Source: Eleginops maclovinus (taxonomy: Eukaryota; Chordata; Actinopteri; Perciformes; Eleginopidae). From it: a stretch of 64,000 nt of DNA. Within the stretch, counting starts at the first letter, position 1, and the number at the start of each line of letters is the position of its first letter. The stretch covers positions 10,285,927-10,349,926 of the forward strand of contig NC_086366.1 of NCBI RefSeq assembly GCF_036324505.1, read 5' to 3'. Below are positions 1 through 14,277 of this stretch, piece after piece. The notes beneath the pieces are model-generated. The model had not been told where the DNA came from, searched no databases, and was given only the letters and a program-made list of their open reading frames with translations. A program made the translations under genes and the position numbers.

Positions 1-1849
1 GTGCTGTGGATTCTATATGCAATGCTGCCAACCGAGAGAAAATGAGAGATATGAGATAAAGAATAAACACATATGACACTTACTACATGTCTTTCGTTAC
101 TAATTGGAACAAGAATGGATGTTTTCTCTTGGGCAGTTTATAGGCGGCCAAATGACTCTCTAAATGCATGTTTGTGCTCATCCAACCATCCATCTTAGAT
201 ATTGTTCATATCCTGCACATGTCTTTCTCATTTTGTGTGTGCAATTATCTGCACTGTTTGTGTGTGGATATCTGCATGCAAACAGATTAGCCTGAAGATA
301 GAGAAAGAATGAGTCATTATCAAGCAAAGCCCCTGGAAGCTTGATGTTCAGATAAGGCTCTGAATGTTTATCCGAACATGTTTGATGATACGTGTATAGC
401 ATAAAAGCTTGGTGGTGTATGTAAGTAGCATGGTTATTGTTACAAGTAAATGTGTGTGGATGACCTATGTCACTGAGAAATTCATTCAACTCAGCTCTTC
501 ATTTAATATGCCAAAGTGATAGGGGTACTGTATGAAGAACTGAAAAAAGGGAAGTTGTTAGTGCTGGTTTGAGTTTGAATTGTTATGTATAGATGAGGAG
601 TAACCCTCAGCTTTATAAACAAGAATAATAAAGAGCCCTAAATCAACAGACTTGGTCAATGGCGAGAAGCTTTCGGCTGACGTGCTGTATTCTTCCACTT
701 GTCCTTGTCCGTTGTTTCAAAGCAATACTTGTTAATGGATTGCGTTTACTGAATTCACAGGGCTAAAATGAATTTTTCGCACAGTTTCTCTGTCAAGAAG
801 TAATCTGTTTTTTAACTAGGACATTCTGGTGCTGTGTCTCTTTGATAAAGTTGTTTTCACTGTATTCATTTGGCAAATCCTCCTCATTGAATTCCCTACC
901 CAGGGAAAAAAATAAACAAATCACTGAAAAATGCAGTGTGAATAAAAACCAAAAGAGAGAACAAGATCTGCACAATAGCTGCAGTGTGTTTGTACATCTT
1001 GCAGTCCTAGTGTTTACACTGGCATTCTAGTTGACCTGACTATTCTCATTTAAAATGGTATGGATCTTAGGTTGTGTCCCTCTTTTGTATGGATTGAACG
1101 GTTAAAGCCATTAAGACAACCGTTTTTCTTACCTCATCTCACAGGAAGTTCATGAACACTGGATCAATGCTGTATCCGTCACGGCAGGGTTATTTTTTTT
1201 CCATTCCCTCCTCATTTTTCCACTTTGTCAACAGCTCAAACTTGTAGAGTGTTAGCTGTGGTTAACTAGCTCTCAGTTGCCCTTATTTTCAATGCTCCTT
1301 ACTATTCATACATTAGAAACAAACAGTAATATGACGCATTACTTCTGAAATGTGGTTAATATAATACCTGTTTGAATTCTCAGTAATGCAGTAACAACAC
1401 ATTTTAACCAGAAATGATGTGGTGTTTTGTTTTTAAGAATTCACAAACATTGCAAGACATTCCGACACCAGAGAAACAATTGTGCAGGTAGAATAGTAAG
1501 GTAGTTAAGACGGCTGCAGAAACAACAGCCTCTGTCCTCTGTGGAATCGCCGGCTTTTATAAAGCTTGTCAGCCAAATGCCCGTTAACACACCAATGACA
1601 AGGTGAGCTAACGTTGCAATAGAGACTCATTCATATACAGCAGGTTACAGGGCCGTGCCGAGGCTCCACTAACATGTTATTAATAACAAACAGCGACGTA
1701 ATGTTACCGGTATCACATATTATTTAGCCCAGTTAAACGGAGCATGAGTTTAATTTCTAGCTCTTTTCCTAATGTTCTGCATGTACTGCCAGATAGATTG
1801 ATAGCTTTAATTAATGAGCTGCAATAAACTACATTTTAGCATTTAAAGC

Positions 1850-2013
1850 CATACTTTTGCAGTTATTTTGGTGAAAGTAACTTAAAGTAACGCAAAAGTA
1901 GTGTAACGCATTACAGTTCAGAGACAGTAATAATGTAATGTAACTTGTTACTTTAAAAAGACAGTAATAAGTCATATGTACTGTATAATTTGGAAGTAAC
2001 TTGCCTAACACTG
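1850..2013. mobile_element. hAT-like non-autonomous element, one terminus
   Basis: The sequence runs through repeated GTAACTT/TTACTTT words and ends AAGTAACTTGCCTAACACTG at 2013. Its reverse complement, CAGTGTTAGGCAAGTTACTT, is a very common terminal inverted repeat of short hAT-type elements in fish. The other terminus and the target-site duplication were not located, so the left boundary is a guess and the element may start several hundred bases earlier. Confidence 0.5.
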
Positions 2014-4003
2014 TCCAACCACTGAACAGCTTCACTGGATAGTTAAAACTGAGTGCTTTGTTCAAGGGCACTTCAACACAGTTTTATGAGAAAGGTTTTA
2101 GAGGACTACTGATTTCCTTTCCTCTAACAACACCTGAACCTGAGATCCTCTGGTCACAGCCATGTCTTTCTCTATTAAAATCTGCCGTCACCCTAACCTT
2201 GGTTTACTTTGACATTTAAACATGTTTTGCTTTGTCAATTCACTCAAGTTACCCAAGCATGTTGACAGGTTATTCTGTAATAACAGCCTTAGGTTCTGCT
2301 CTCTTGATGTTGAATGGATTGAACAGCATAAATTCCACCTGTATGTAATACCTGAAAATAACAAAAAGGTAAATAAGGATATTTTGTAAAGAAATGAGTG
2401 TTGAAAAGCCTGTACCAACATTTAAGGACATTTACAGAACATTCATTCTCCCTCAATGCGCAACATAAAACTGCCCTTGAAAACATATCATTGATGCTGT
2501 GAAGTTTGAGTCAGTTCATATAGGCTTATGGTGGACTGTTTCAAGGGAAATATATGAGCATACAGTGTTGGCGAAGTGTGTGGGTGCATGTACGTGTCTG
2601 TTTAGCTTTCATCAGCTGAGGTTGACTTTTTGCCTGGGGACGGGTACTGTTCACTGCTGCTACCCTGCAGTATGTCTGTGTGGAGACTCCCAGGGGGAAT
2701 GAAAGTGTAGCTACTGTGACACTCAAAGGAACAGAAAGGATAAGAAAAGGTCTAGTTTTTTTACACACTCACCTCCGTCTCTTTCATCGCATGACTTTAC
2801 TTTTTGATATTCAGGTGCTTTTTAACCAGAATTCCAAGAGATAATTGCAGCAGCAGACGCACCTGGCAGCTTTGATTAGGGGATATGGCTGATTACATCA
2901 TGCTAACTATTAATACATCTGAGTGTTTCGTGGAGGCGTATACCAATTATAAAATCAAGACAATCACCATGTTTGCTAAACAGACAGGAGTAAGATGAAA
3001 TGTCAAAGTCTAAACACAATTACCACCCAGGATTTTCTGTTTCCCTTTAAATGATTCAAAGTCTCTAAGTTTGAGATTTTAAATAGCAGCATTGTGACAG
3101 GCCATTTAGGTAAACATTTTAGAGGCAAATGCCACCAATCCTAAATATTTATTACACCTAGGAGAATTTGCATTGCACAGTACATAGTATGTCATAAAAC
3201 CTTATTCATTTAACTTTAACACATTTAAATTCAGCAGGCTAAGCAAGATTATGTTTTTGTTACATGGTATTCTTATGTGTTCACTCGCCTAATAGCTTCA
3301 TCTGTCAAGCTTATCAGTGGGTTTTTTTTAGAACCCAATGATTCCCTCTTGGTTGGGGCTTAGTTTAGTCTTTGACAACTACATTAACATCGGGACAAAC
3401 ATGTCATTACCAGACAAGTTTGTTCACAAGTTTTCTTAAATGATTAATGTGTTTGTTTTGGATTCCCAAACCTTCTGTCTGGGACAATCTGTGTTTACCC
3501 AGGCTAGGAGCTCAGCACACACACCAACAGTAGTCACAGTCTGGTGGTTGGTTTTGAGAGAAGGCCGTTTTGGTCCCATTTTTTCCCATTTTGATTTTAA
3601 ACTTCTAAGCCACATGGAAAAAAAGTGTTTTCTTTGAATACTCTTCAACCCACTGGTACATGGCACAGTTACACAGAGTTGAAATGTGCCCACAGTGGTT
3701 GCCAAGTTGTCCTCATAATTTCTGCCAGTAAACATGTGCTCATTACATAGAGCATGTGCAGCTTTTGATTTTTAATTTGAATCACAGTAGTCTGGTTTAA
3801 CTCTACATTGACCCTGGATGCTTTACAGAGAGATGTACAAAGATATGTGTCGATTCTACAGTAAAATACAAAAGTGCTATACTGTGCCGAAAAGCTTGGT
3901 ATGTTAAAGACTGTATGCACTTCATGCTATTTGTTTTTATCTTTTTTACTATATAATATGCAGTGAGTTGAAGGGTACAATTCTTGCTCTTGCAAAGCAT
4001 AAC

Positions 4004-4354
4004 TGTCACGAAGAGCGAAGCAGGCAGGACCCAAATGCAGGGAAGACACACGGTTAAATGGAAGCTACCTTTATTTCAAGGCCTTTAGAAACACAAATGG
4101 AACGGAACTCTCTTCCTGGATGAGCCATCCAAAATCAACAGAGGATCTTACAACAAGTGAGGGACAAACAGAACTTAAATACAAGAACAGTGATCACAAA
4201 GACAAGACACAAGTGGAGAGGGAGGAAACACACAGGAGCACCAGGTGAACACAATCAGGTAATCAAACAAGAGGGGAACACAGACAGGAAGTAGAATCGG
4301 AAATAACTTGGGGAGTGCACACTTTTCAAAATAAAACCCAGACAAATCGTGACA
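4004..4354 (-). mobile_element. Solo LTR with 5-bp target-site duplication
   Basis: A 351-bp unit starting TGTCACGA and ending TCGTGACA, an 8-bp inverted end typical of LTRs (TG...CA). It is flanked on both sides by ATAAC (3999-4003 and 4355-4359). Read on the minus strand it has a TATA-like TATTTAAG about mid-element and an AATAAAGG polyadenylation-type signal near the 3' end, in the right order for an LTR promoter and R/U5 region. No internal retroviral or retrotransposon coding sequence is next to it, so it is a recombined solo LTR. Gypsy-type is most likely from the fish context. Confidence 0.75.
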
Positions 4355-5669
4355 ATAACCCACTCTTGCTGGTGTTGACACATCACATACATAATACAGT
4401 TAAACAGATCAAGCAGGACTGTGTATTGAAATGTTGTGCTATTGAATTGACAAAATGTATAGGGGCCAATATTGTTTTCTGGTCAATTTGGGTAGTAAAC
4501 CTTAAAGGAGGTTGTTTGTATAGAAAAGATCCAAAGCTTGTAATTCTACACAGCAATATTATCCCCTCCATCAGCATCAGCAGGGACTGCAGTGTCAGCG
4601 GTGGAAAGACTTCCAGAAATCCAGAGTCTGTAGGAGCAGAAGGCATATCACAGAGTTGGAATAAATACAAATAAATACGATTTGGTAGTTCTAATTAAAT
4701 AGCTGCCTTTGCTCATTCACAGAGAGATACAAGGCACTTAGGGGTTGATTCCACAGCACTTCTTTTTTTTCAAGCTAGAAGCAGCACTCAACAGATGCTT
4801 GGGGGAAATGCCAGTTGCTATGCGATGATATGAGTACTGGAAGCACAAGGCTCTTTGGGTAAAAATGTGCTTAAGTTTAATCACACTAGCAAACTAAGTA
4901 AAAATACCCTCAGCTCTTAGAACTGTAGGAAGTATGTTTTTAATTGCAAACAAGGAGGTGTAGAGGCCAGTGAAGGATGCACAAAATTCTCCTTTTTTGT
5001 TTTCAATACATGTTTTTTTTCAAGTAGCAAACTAATGTGAATAGTATGTCATCCGAGACTCTTAAAAACATCCTGCCATTCATTTAATTTCTAGACCTAT
5101 TAGTTTAAGAGATTGAGAGGCCATCTTACACATCTTAACAGCCATCTGAACACATTTGCAAAAGATATATTCCTTAGTTTTTACCATAGCAGACAAACTA
5201 ATTCATATTTCTAATCATTCCCAATAAACTGACTTGCAGTTAGGGTTCCTTGCTTAAGACATTTAACAGATTGAGTCAGGAATTAATCAACAATCATGCA
5301 GACAATAGACAACTGGTTCTCCCTCCTGAGCCACAGCCATCCAAGCATGTCCTGTGTTGGGATAAGACAAGCCAGTTGATTTTGACTTGCTCTAAATTGA
5401 CTCAAATTGGATTGAATTAAATTGACCAAATTATCAAAACAAGTCAAATTGAATGTTATGGTACAGTAAATAAAAGGACAAATGCAAGGCGAGGAGATAA
5501 ATGGAGATGGAGAAGAAGACAGAGGAGACAAGCAAGAGAGTGAGATGGATGGACTGTAGGAAAAATAAGGAAAGGCAGGTGAGGAGTCAGACAGCAGGAG
5601 AAATTGCTGGTGGGTTGTCATTTCCTCTGTTAAATTACTGCTCTGTTTATCTATTGAACACACTCTATC

Positions 5670-5671
<2 letters not shown>

Positions 5672-5741
<70 letters not shown>
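5672..5741 (+). repeat. (TG)n microsatellite
   Basis: Uninterrupted TG dinucleotide tract of 70 bp. Confidence 0.99.
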
Positions 5742-5742
<1 letters not shown>

Positions 5743-7021
5743 GTGTGTGTGAGGTTATATTTTTATTCGTTTTTGGGACATTACATGAAGTAATATTCTG
5801 ATATTATGCCTATCTTTGTGGTTATAGGAATGGAAAAGGGTGAAAACACACATACACGTATACAAACATAGATAAATGCACACTATTTTTACTATTTTTT
5901 TTTTGTCTCAAATCTCATCTTGCCGCTCCCCATGTGAAACCAGATATACAAACAAATCACACTCACTATTTCTCCCTCCCACTCTCTCATGTCGGACCAT
6001 TGTTTACCCATACACATTTCAATCAAATCTGAAGAGACAATCATAAAATGATACTGATATAGATTTTGCGTGTTCACAGGGAACAGCAGGCAGAAGGAGT
6101 TGCACCATAGGAGCAGGCTACACAAATGTATCCCTAAAAACATCTTAATCTGTCACACTGTCTGCATCATTATGCATCAGTTAGGGATCAGTGCTTTTAT
6201 TCTAGACAATATTATGCAAGAGACACATTTTAGTTAATATGGGCAACTGTGATCACTATTCCCCAGCCCAAGGAAGACAGCGCCACAGACGGAACAAGTC
6301 CTTCACAAAGTAGCCCTTTTATGCTCTTACCTTTATCTCATTTTAAGCCTTACCAAATGTTCAGCATGACATTTTCAGATCATATAATGTTTTAATTTTT
6401 CAAAAGGCACAAGCCAAGTGCTTCATCCTGCCACGTAAGAAAAATGGAATGTGTCGTTGTGAAGGGCAGCTACAAAGGATATAATTAGACATTTAATTTG
6501 GAGACCTTGTTGGTTGTTTTAAAGGGATTCCATTGGCTTATTTCTATATTCATCAGTTTGATACAACATAACGAATAAAGAGACCATTTGGTGCTAATTA
6601 ACAGTTGTATGGTCCCAGCAGTCCGCTGTACAAGCACACCTCTGTAATATTGTATCTACATTTGCCCTAGTTATCTCAGTAAACTCCTCATGTTTCTGCA
6701 CAGAGATGCATCCACCTGGGGCTGTCAGGCCTGCATGTGAAATTGACAAGATGAGGATATTTGATGGTTTATGCAATGCTTCAAAATGGCATGGAAAGTA
6801 TAAAAGCACATCACAAGAGAGGAGAGTATGCCAAGTGTGCCATGCCAATGAAGGAACTCATCGGTTTCTGCAGGTTTGTCTGTGTGATGGCTCCTTCAGA
6901 AAGAGATAAAAGGGCCGCACTTATTCAGTGTGGGCCTTGCATAGTGAGTGAGTTTCTTCTCCCCTCCTCTCTTTCTTCCCCTTCTCTACCTGTCTGCTGT
7001 GATGAATGGTTTTGATATCAG

Positions 7022-7022
<1 letters not shown>

Positions 7023-7098
<76 letters not shown>

Positions 7099-7130
7099 TC
7101 TGTGTGAGTCTGTGTGAGTCTGTGTGAGCG
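7023..7130 (+). repeat. (TG)n tract followed by a 10-bp tandem
   Basis: TG repeats to 7096 merge into four units of TGTGTGAGTC (7091-7130, last unit TGTGTGAGCG), a decamer evidently grown out of the dinucleotide edge. Confidence 0.98.
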
Positions 7131-7268
7131 AGTGCGTGTGATGAACGACTGTGTTCGTACCGGACAGGCCCGCAGGGCTTTAGCTACTGTTAGTAGTGCT
7201 TAAAAATGACTGGAGTAAAAAGGCTCTCTGTCACACATCTCTCTCTCTCTATCTCCCTCTCCCTCTAT

Positions 7269-7286
7269 CACACACACACACATACA

Positions 7287-7366
<80 letters not shown>

Positions 7367-7399
7367 CACACACATATGCACACACATATGTACACACAG
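7269..7399 (+). repeat. (CA)n microsatellite with CACATATG variants
   Basis: CA tract to 7364, then imperfect CACACATATGCA-type units to about 7399. It is complementary to the TG tract 170 bp upstream. Confidence 0.98.
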
Positions 7400-9525
7400 A
7401 TTAGCCCTGCTTAAAAGAGTGTGTCCTAAGGGTACACAGCGCAGCGCTATGACAGGTGACATGTAGTTTCCTCCTTTTTTTCTCTCTCTTATCTCCTCCC
7501 TGCCTCCCTCTCCCTCCCTATATCTTTTTATCTCCTTGGCTACAGACCTCATTGTTAAGGCAAAGTTTACACGCATTTTCATTTTAGTATATACCGCTGC
7601 AAATATGTGTGTGTTTCTGTTTGTGTGTGGCTGCTATGTCATGCTGTGAGTAGATATGCTCTGAGCCAGAGTTTTGCCGTGGGCCTGTTTTTTGCTAGGT
7701 TTAGTTTAACAAGATTTACATTAGCTTCAGTGAACACAGGTCCTAGGGATGATTTTTTTTCCATGATAACAACAATAATAATTATAACGCCATATGACTT
7801 GCATCAGGAGCGTAACACCCATCCTTTCGTGGTTGTTTGCACTTTAACATTGTTAACGCGGATAGCACAGCTAGCCACCAGCATCTAAGCTGCCTCAATG
7901 ATTGCTTTTGACATTAAAGATGCAGGCCGTGTGCAGGCAATCCCTGAATGCCGCATTAAGCACACAAATGATCATTTCCCACGCATTAACATCAAATGTA
8001 TGTATTTCAGCAACCAAACCGCATTATTTCCATACTTGTGACGTGACAATGTGCATGGCAGCTGTGTTAGCCTAGCCACCAATACTGCATTCAAGGACCC
8101 TGATTACAGACACCCTTTCATATCCGTTCTGGTTTGAATATGCTTTAGATGCAACAAATAATCCTCCTGCTACTGTGGCTCTGGTTTGGTGTAGTTCTAT
8201 TGCATGCAACATGGCGCATTAGACAATACCGTAGCCCTAACTTCACCCAAACTAACATAGGTCCTACATCAAATACATTTTGTAGACATTTGCATTTAAT
8301 CTGGCAAATAAAGCAAATCGTGTCAGCTGTATTTCCTAAAGTGCTATGTTACAGCATCAGTCTAAAGAGTCTCTTTTTTCTTTTTCTGGTTATAGTATGA
8401 TGTATGATGTAGATACTTCATCATAACTCACTTGATGCTAGAGGCAATTGTCTACTGTATGTTTTTGCACGACAAAATATTTATAATATTTGACTTCAGC
8501 AGTTTTGTTGGTAATGCCTCGTTTCTCCTGTCGTTTTGACACCCAGGCCAACTCTGTCACTCTGTGTGTGTTTGTCTGCATGTTTTTGCACAATGAGCTG
8601 GATCTTCCAAGTAATGTGCTGAGCTAAGAAATATGAACTTAAAACACTAATGGGATGTCACTGAAATATGTTAATTTCCTCCTGACTTCACAGAAGAGGA
8701 AACGATTGATGATCAGTCTTGTCCATGGCTCATTGGACAGAGATATTACCCAATACTACCAACGAACAAACCATCAGTGTTCAATCGTATTTGCATGTTA
8801 TTGCCTCACTCCCTATTTTCTTGTGACTCTCCTTTTTCACTGTTGACTAAATTGCAGAAATGCCACAAACCTAATAGTCAGTCATTTTGTTGGCCATTGA
8901 TTCCTTTTTAAGTCCAAGGCTTCACGACACATCACAACAGGGTATTAAAAATGAGCAAACTCAAAAATTGCCTATTTATAAAAAGTCAATATCATGGTGC
9001 TGCAACACATTTGTTATTTACATGGTAGAGAGATTTTTTCTTCCCCCAAAAAACTAAATGTCAACACTAAATATCAGTGTCGTCAATCAGCAAATCTTAC
9101 ATCTGTCTCTCAAACTATTAATTTAAGAGGCTGCCTGTGTTATTTAGGAACATGCCAAATAAAATGTCAATCTTAAATCAATCAAGTAAACAAAAAAAAG
9201 ATTAACTGAAGGTACATTTTATAAGCATGTTGTATGATATAAAATAGAAATACTGATTGAATGATGATTCTTCTCTTATATTAAGACATTAGACATTGTT
9301 TTTTTTGTCTTCAGTAGTATACACAAGTCTTTAAATCAGGATGTGTACAGCTACAACAATAATAAGGTAAGCTTGTATGTAGTCGGAGGCGAAGCCCAGG
9401 GCAATCTGCACATGTTTACTGAAAAGTCAGAGGACACACTTTAGAACAATAGAATACAAATGTAAATTTTAAAGAAAACAAATAAAGCTTGTATTGTTGC
9501 GGCACCAAATGCACACATCTCTGAA

Positions 9526-9527
<2 letters not shown>

Positions 9528-9574
<47 letters not shown>
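9528..9574 (+). repeat. (CT)n microsatellite
   Basis: Uninterrupted CT tract of 47 bp. Confidence 0.98.
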
Positions 9575-9578
<4 letters not shown>

Positions 9579-10376
9579 CCTTAATCAATAGAGGAAAACC
9601 AATTAGAGAAACAAGTTAATAAGCTGTCAAAGAACACTACGCTAAGGAGAAACAAGACTATGTGTAAGCTGGTTGAAAAACTTTAGCGCGGATCGATGCC
9701 AGCATCATCCCTTTTGTATCCTGAATATTTAAGCTTGTGAGCAACAGAATGTAGAAGCCAGTTACGTTCCCAACAATTAGCTAGTATATTTGACCTTTAG
9801 ATATTTATTAAAAGGAAGCACTTCATATGATCTGAGCCAAGAGTGAAAATGCAAATGTTCTAAATTAAACTCAAGTGAAATCTAAATCATTGCAGTGATT
9901 AGTGATTATCTCTTTGTCTTCTTAGTTGACTGCACAAGGGAGTGAGCCATGTTTGAGACAACACCATAGGCCATAGAGATAGCTGACCTCACTCTTGGAT
10001 ACCTGCCCTCGTTTCCTCCAATCAGTATTCTTATTCTTAGACCCCTTATTAATGCAGCCTTAAGGTTAGGACTTGGAGTAGAAGTCGTGGGGGGAAAGGG
10101 TGAGAGTGGAGAAAAGGTGCAAGGAAATGGAAGAATGTAATCAAAGAGAATAAAGAAGTGACAGTGGAGTGTGGCAGTTCTACCCAGGAGCCTTTTCTCC
10201 TTCTGTTCCCAACCTCTGACCCCATATTCAGCACTGTATTCATTCACGGGTGACCGAAAAAAGAAATAAAAACGGTGTATGCTGGATGGCCTTTGAGGCA
10301 GCTCTGTGCATGTCTGCAATTAAACTTGACTATGTGTGTATTTTCTGCATTAATTTAACTCCAAAGAAGGCAAATA

Positions 10377-10380
<4 letters not shown>

Positions 10381-10462
<82 letters not shown>
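10381..10462 (+). repeat. (CA)n microsatellite
   Basis: Uninterrupted CA tract of 82 bp. Confidence 0.99.
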
Positions 10463-10464
<2 letters not shown>

Positions 10465-12379
10465 GAGCTGTAAGAGCATTTAAGGACAATTTCCATCCCT
10501 TTATGTTCCTTCACTGGCCTGCAGGGCAGCATTTCCTCACTTTCTCTTTCTCCCTCTCTGTGTACATACAGCATATACCTTCAACATCCAATTTCTTCCT
10601 TTTGCTACCTCTGTGTTTTCTCTGCAGTGTCTTCTTGGCAGAAGTACCGCTCTCCCTCATCCCTATCTGAGCCCCTTGTGGGTTTTGAAACTACTCTCTT
10701 CCTCCTTTGCTCTTTTTCTCTCTCTGTTTGTCCTTTCTTCCCCTCAATGAGTGCCACTGAAGTCCCCTTTTCCTCTCTGCTTGAGGCAGTTATGTGAAAG
10801 AGGGACAATAGGCAGACAGCAGAAGGAGGCACACAGAGGGATGAATGGCATCATTCACAAGCAACACACACAGCACAGCGCCGCGCACATTACACTATCA
10901 CTCTCAATAATCACTGCCCTGTTTATGAAGCTATTGCGGCTCAGTTATCTTGTAAACTATGTTCTGGTGGAGAGGATCAGATATGAAATCCATAAGGTGG
11001 CTGAACTCCCCTGCCTGACTATTGATTGTCAACTTCTATCTTTTATCTTGTCTTTATGATGCTGCAGATGAGCACACTTGATGCCTGTATTAACATTTAT
11101 TAACCGAACATTGCATATTGGCAATCTCTATATTATACATTTATTTTAATAAACAGAGAAAATAATAACATATCTATCAATAATAACTTAAAATCAGCAT
11201 ATGTTTCTGTGAAGGACTAAACAGTATTTGATTCTCCAAAGATGTAATTGGCCGAAAACAGTCAGTGCTTAAAAACCTCTCCCATATGCCTTCTCATTTT
11301 TGTGTTATGAAATCGTGAGCATGCCTTCTTCCACACAATCGATCCTCAGGCTTTTAACTTGTCATTGTAACTTTGCTGCTTAGGATGGATGAGTCTGGGA
11401 TGAAATGTAAAATAAATATTTTTTTACCTGGGAATGAGGAGTAATTCTTTCTAGTCCAACAAAAAGCAAAAATTGCTAATACAGATATATGATCTCTTTT
11501 TTAATAGTTAGTGTTATGATGTCATTTGTATTGCTTATTCTTATCTCATCCGGATTGTTTTATTTCAACCAAGTAAAACAATATAAACACCTCTGACACA
11601 ATTCTAACATCTGAGGTTGAAATGGGTTATTTTTTTTACTAAGATGTTACTCCATTGTGTCATAAACTACAGTATGTTGTAGTCTAGTGGAACAAGTTGA
11701 AAATCCATATGGGGTCTGTCTTCTCCGCCAAAAATTGATCTCAACCCGGGGCTTCTGTCTTTATGCTACACTCAAACAGAGCTGTGGTGCCATTGTCATT
11801 ATACAAGTAGTGTTTTAATATCTCTACAGAAGAATGGCTGCGGGTCCATATAGCATTTTGTCTCTGGCAGAAAAGTGCTATTCAAACCATTGGGGAACGC
11901 CTCCTCCAAGCTTTATCAGAAAAATGGACTCAAAATCCTGACAACATATCACCACTCTATTTGCCATTGTGAGACTACAATTGGTCCTTTACTTTTTATT
12001 ATCTATATTGGTTACAGTCTTTTTGTGTGACATTGATTTTTCCACAATGCGCCTTTTTGAACAGTTCAGAGGCTTTGAACTACAGAAGCCTTAAGAGCAG
12101 AATAATTTGAGTACTTTGACATAAATGCTTTGTGCAGTATTTTTCTTTAGATGCCAGCACACCAAGACACCAGTCTTATATTGTGATTTTGGATTTAATG
12201 GGAAAGCAGGTAGGGTGGCCAACCATTTTATCCAAACTTACAATAAGTGCATTCAACTATAAAGAGGCAAATTCATAAAATCAAGAATCCTCCTGATACA
12301 TTAGTTATCACAAAGTCAAACTTTTGCATGTTACTACCTTCAAATGAGCCCAGGTGCTTATTATTTTATTTGCCAATGT

Positions 12380-12865
12380 GCAGTTGAAACAGATGGGTCT
12401 TTAGTCTGAGACGGAAAATGTGTAGACTTTCTGCTGTCATGATATCAATGAGATGCTTGTTCTGCCATTGTGCAGCCAGTATAGCAAACAGGTGTGTTTT
12501 TTGTTGAGGGGTACCTGGGTTCAACTCACAGTGATGGAGACGTGAGCAAATTGGACGATTCAGAGCACACTTGCTAGAGTGTATGATTTAACCATGTCCT
12601 GGACGTAGGAATGGCCAGATCATTTCACAGAATGGTAGACCAGTACCAGTGTCTTGAGGCGGATTTTGGCAGCAATTACAAGACATCAAAAGGAGCAGGG
12701 CAGTGGTGTAATGTGGGAGAACTTAGGCAGGTTGAGGAGCAGCCGGGCTGCTGCATTCTGAATGAGTTTAGAGGGGGCATATGATGGTTGACCAGCCAGG
12801 AAGGAGTTGCACTAGTCAAGGCCAAAGTGAACACCCCTAGTCTATAGTTCACAACTTTCATTACA
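12380..12865. repeat. Decayed dispersed fish repeat
   Basis: It contains word order seen in a widespread fish interspersed repeat: 'GGGTCTTTAGTCTGAGA', then 'CAGCCGGGCTGCTGCATTCTG', then 'GAGTTGCACTAGTCAAGGCC'. It is heavily mutated with no open frame. A similar fragment in the same orientation lies at 55720-56045. The family is not named with certainty; it is probably derived from a non-LTR retrotransposon. Confidence 0.45.
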
Positions 12866-14277
12866 TTTTTTACCAGAATTGTTATTTTGCTGTTATCTAC
12901 TGATTAAATTACATACTAATTTAATGAGTGCGCAATGAACTGTGCTTTTTTTCTGGTTCCTCCATATTCTGGTGGCAATGAGGTGTCTCTATTATCTGTC
13001 TGGTATTCCTTTAAGGGCCGACCTAACTTTGTTTTGCGTCACTGATTTGATGGACTTTTTGTGCATCACGTGTTTTAAATTGTTCATGTTATTGTCAGGT
13101 TTGCTATTCAACCTGTAATGCAGGGCTGGGCTTGGTGATCCTGATGGTGTTTTATGAATGATTTAACTATTCTGCTCAGCTTTGGCTGCTGCAGACTGCA
13201 GGGGCAGCTGTGACCTCGCACACAAATCTCTTCCCTGTTATCTGGAAACACTCTGCAAAGAATACACAGTCCCGATCATATACAATTATCCTATTTCTAA
13301 GGGAAAACAAATATATTAACTTAGCATCGAATAACAACTAAATATGGGATTATTATATGATGTAATTATTTATAACTTCAAATAATATTACAAGGCAGGG
13401 GTACAAGGTGTCAACACCAGTTAAATAATAAGATTCTAGATGACTAATTCCAATATTAAGAAGTAACAACTTGTTGATCTGTGATTTCACAGTCCCCACA
13501 AAGATATGAATACAAATATGTGTATAATTTAAGTAAGATGTATAGTACTACAAGTCTTAAAATAGTCATCTGTATATGTTAAGTACGAAATAAAGAAAAC
13601 ATCCCAATTATAAATTCCAAAAAGAAAAATGTAGTTTTAGTGTTGTAGAGCGTTGACTTGATCTTATTCCTGTCTCCCCATTTTTCTTCACTGAATGTTT
13701 ATCCTTTAAAGACCCCTTTTTGTCTTTGTTTGAGAGGGACAGGGAATGTTTAGGTGGAAAAAGCAGCTCAACAGTTGATTCCTCATAAAGGAGGTGCACA
13801 TTATCTGAAGGCAGAAACCCAGACGATTATTTTGAGATCCAGCCCAGCACTGCCTGTAAAAAGGGTGAAAAATAACACATTTAATGTATAATTCATGCAA
13901 AAATCTTAGTTTTAGCCCAACACTGCCTGGGATTACTATTAACTGGGCATGTATGTTAAGGGATGACTTGTGGGAACAAGTGTGTGTAAAATTAATTTTA
14001 ATTATCTCAAGGAGAAAGGTCAAGGGATCCCTGTGAGTATTGCCAGGCAAGTTTTTTCCTCGTCATAATGTAGTCTACCTTCGGACTGGTACCCTTATAT
14101 GGTACAATTACTTATCTCATTGTAAAATTGATGTCAGAGTAAAATATCCCAGGGCCACCGGCAAAAAGCGAGTGTAAGAGGGTCTACAAACTAATGATAC
14201 CCATAAAGCTATAGCAAACATTTTGGGAAAAATAGTGAATAGAAATTAATCTTGAGACCTTTACCTCTGAATCTTTC

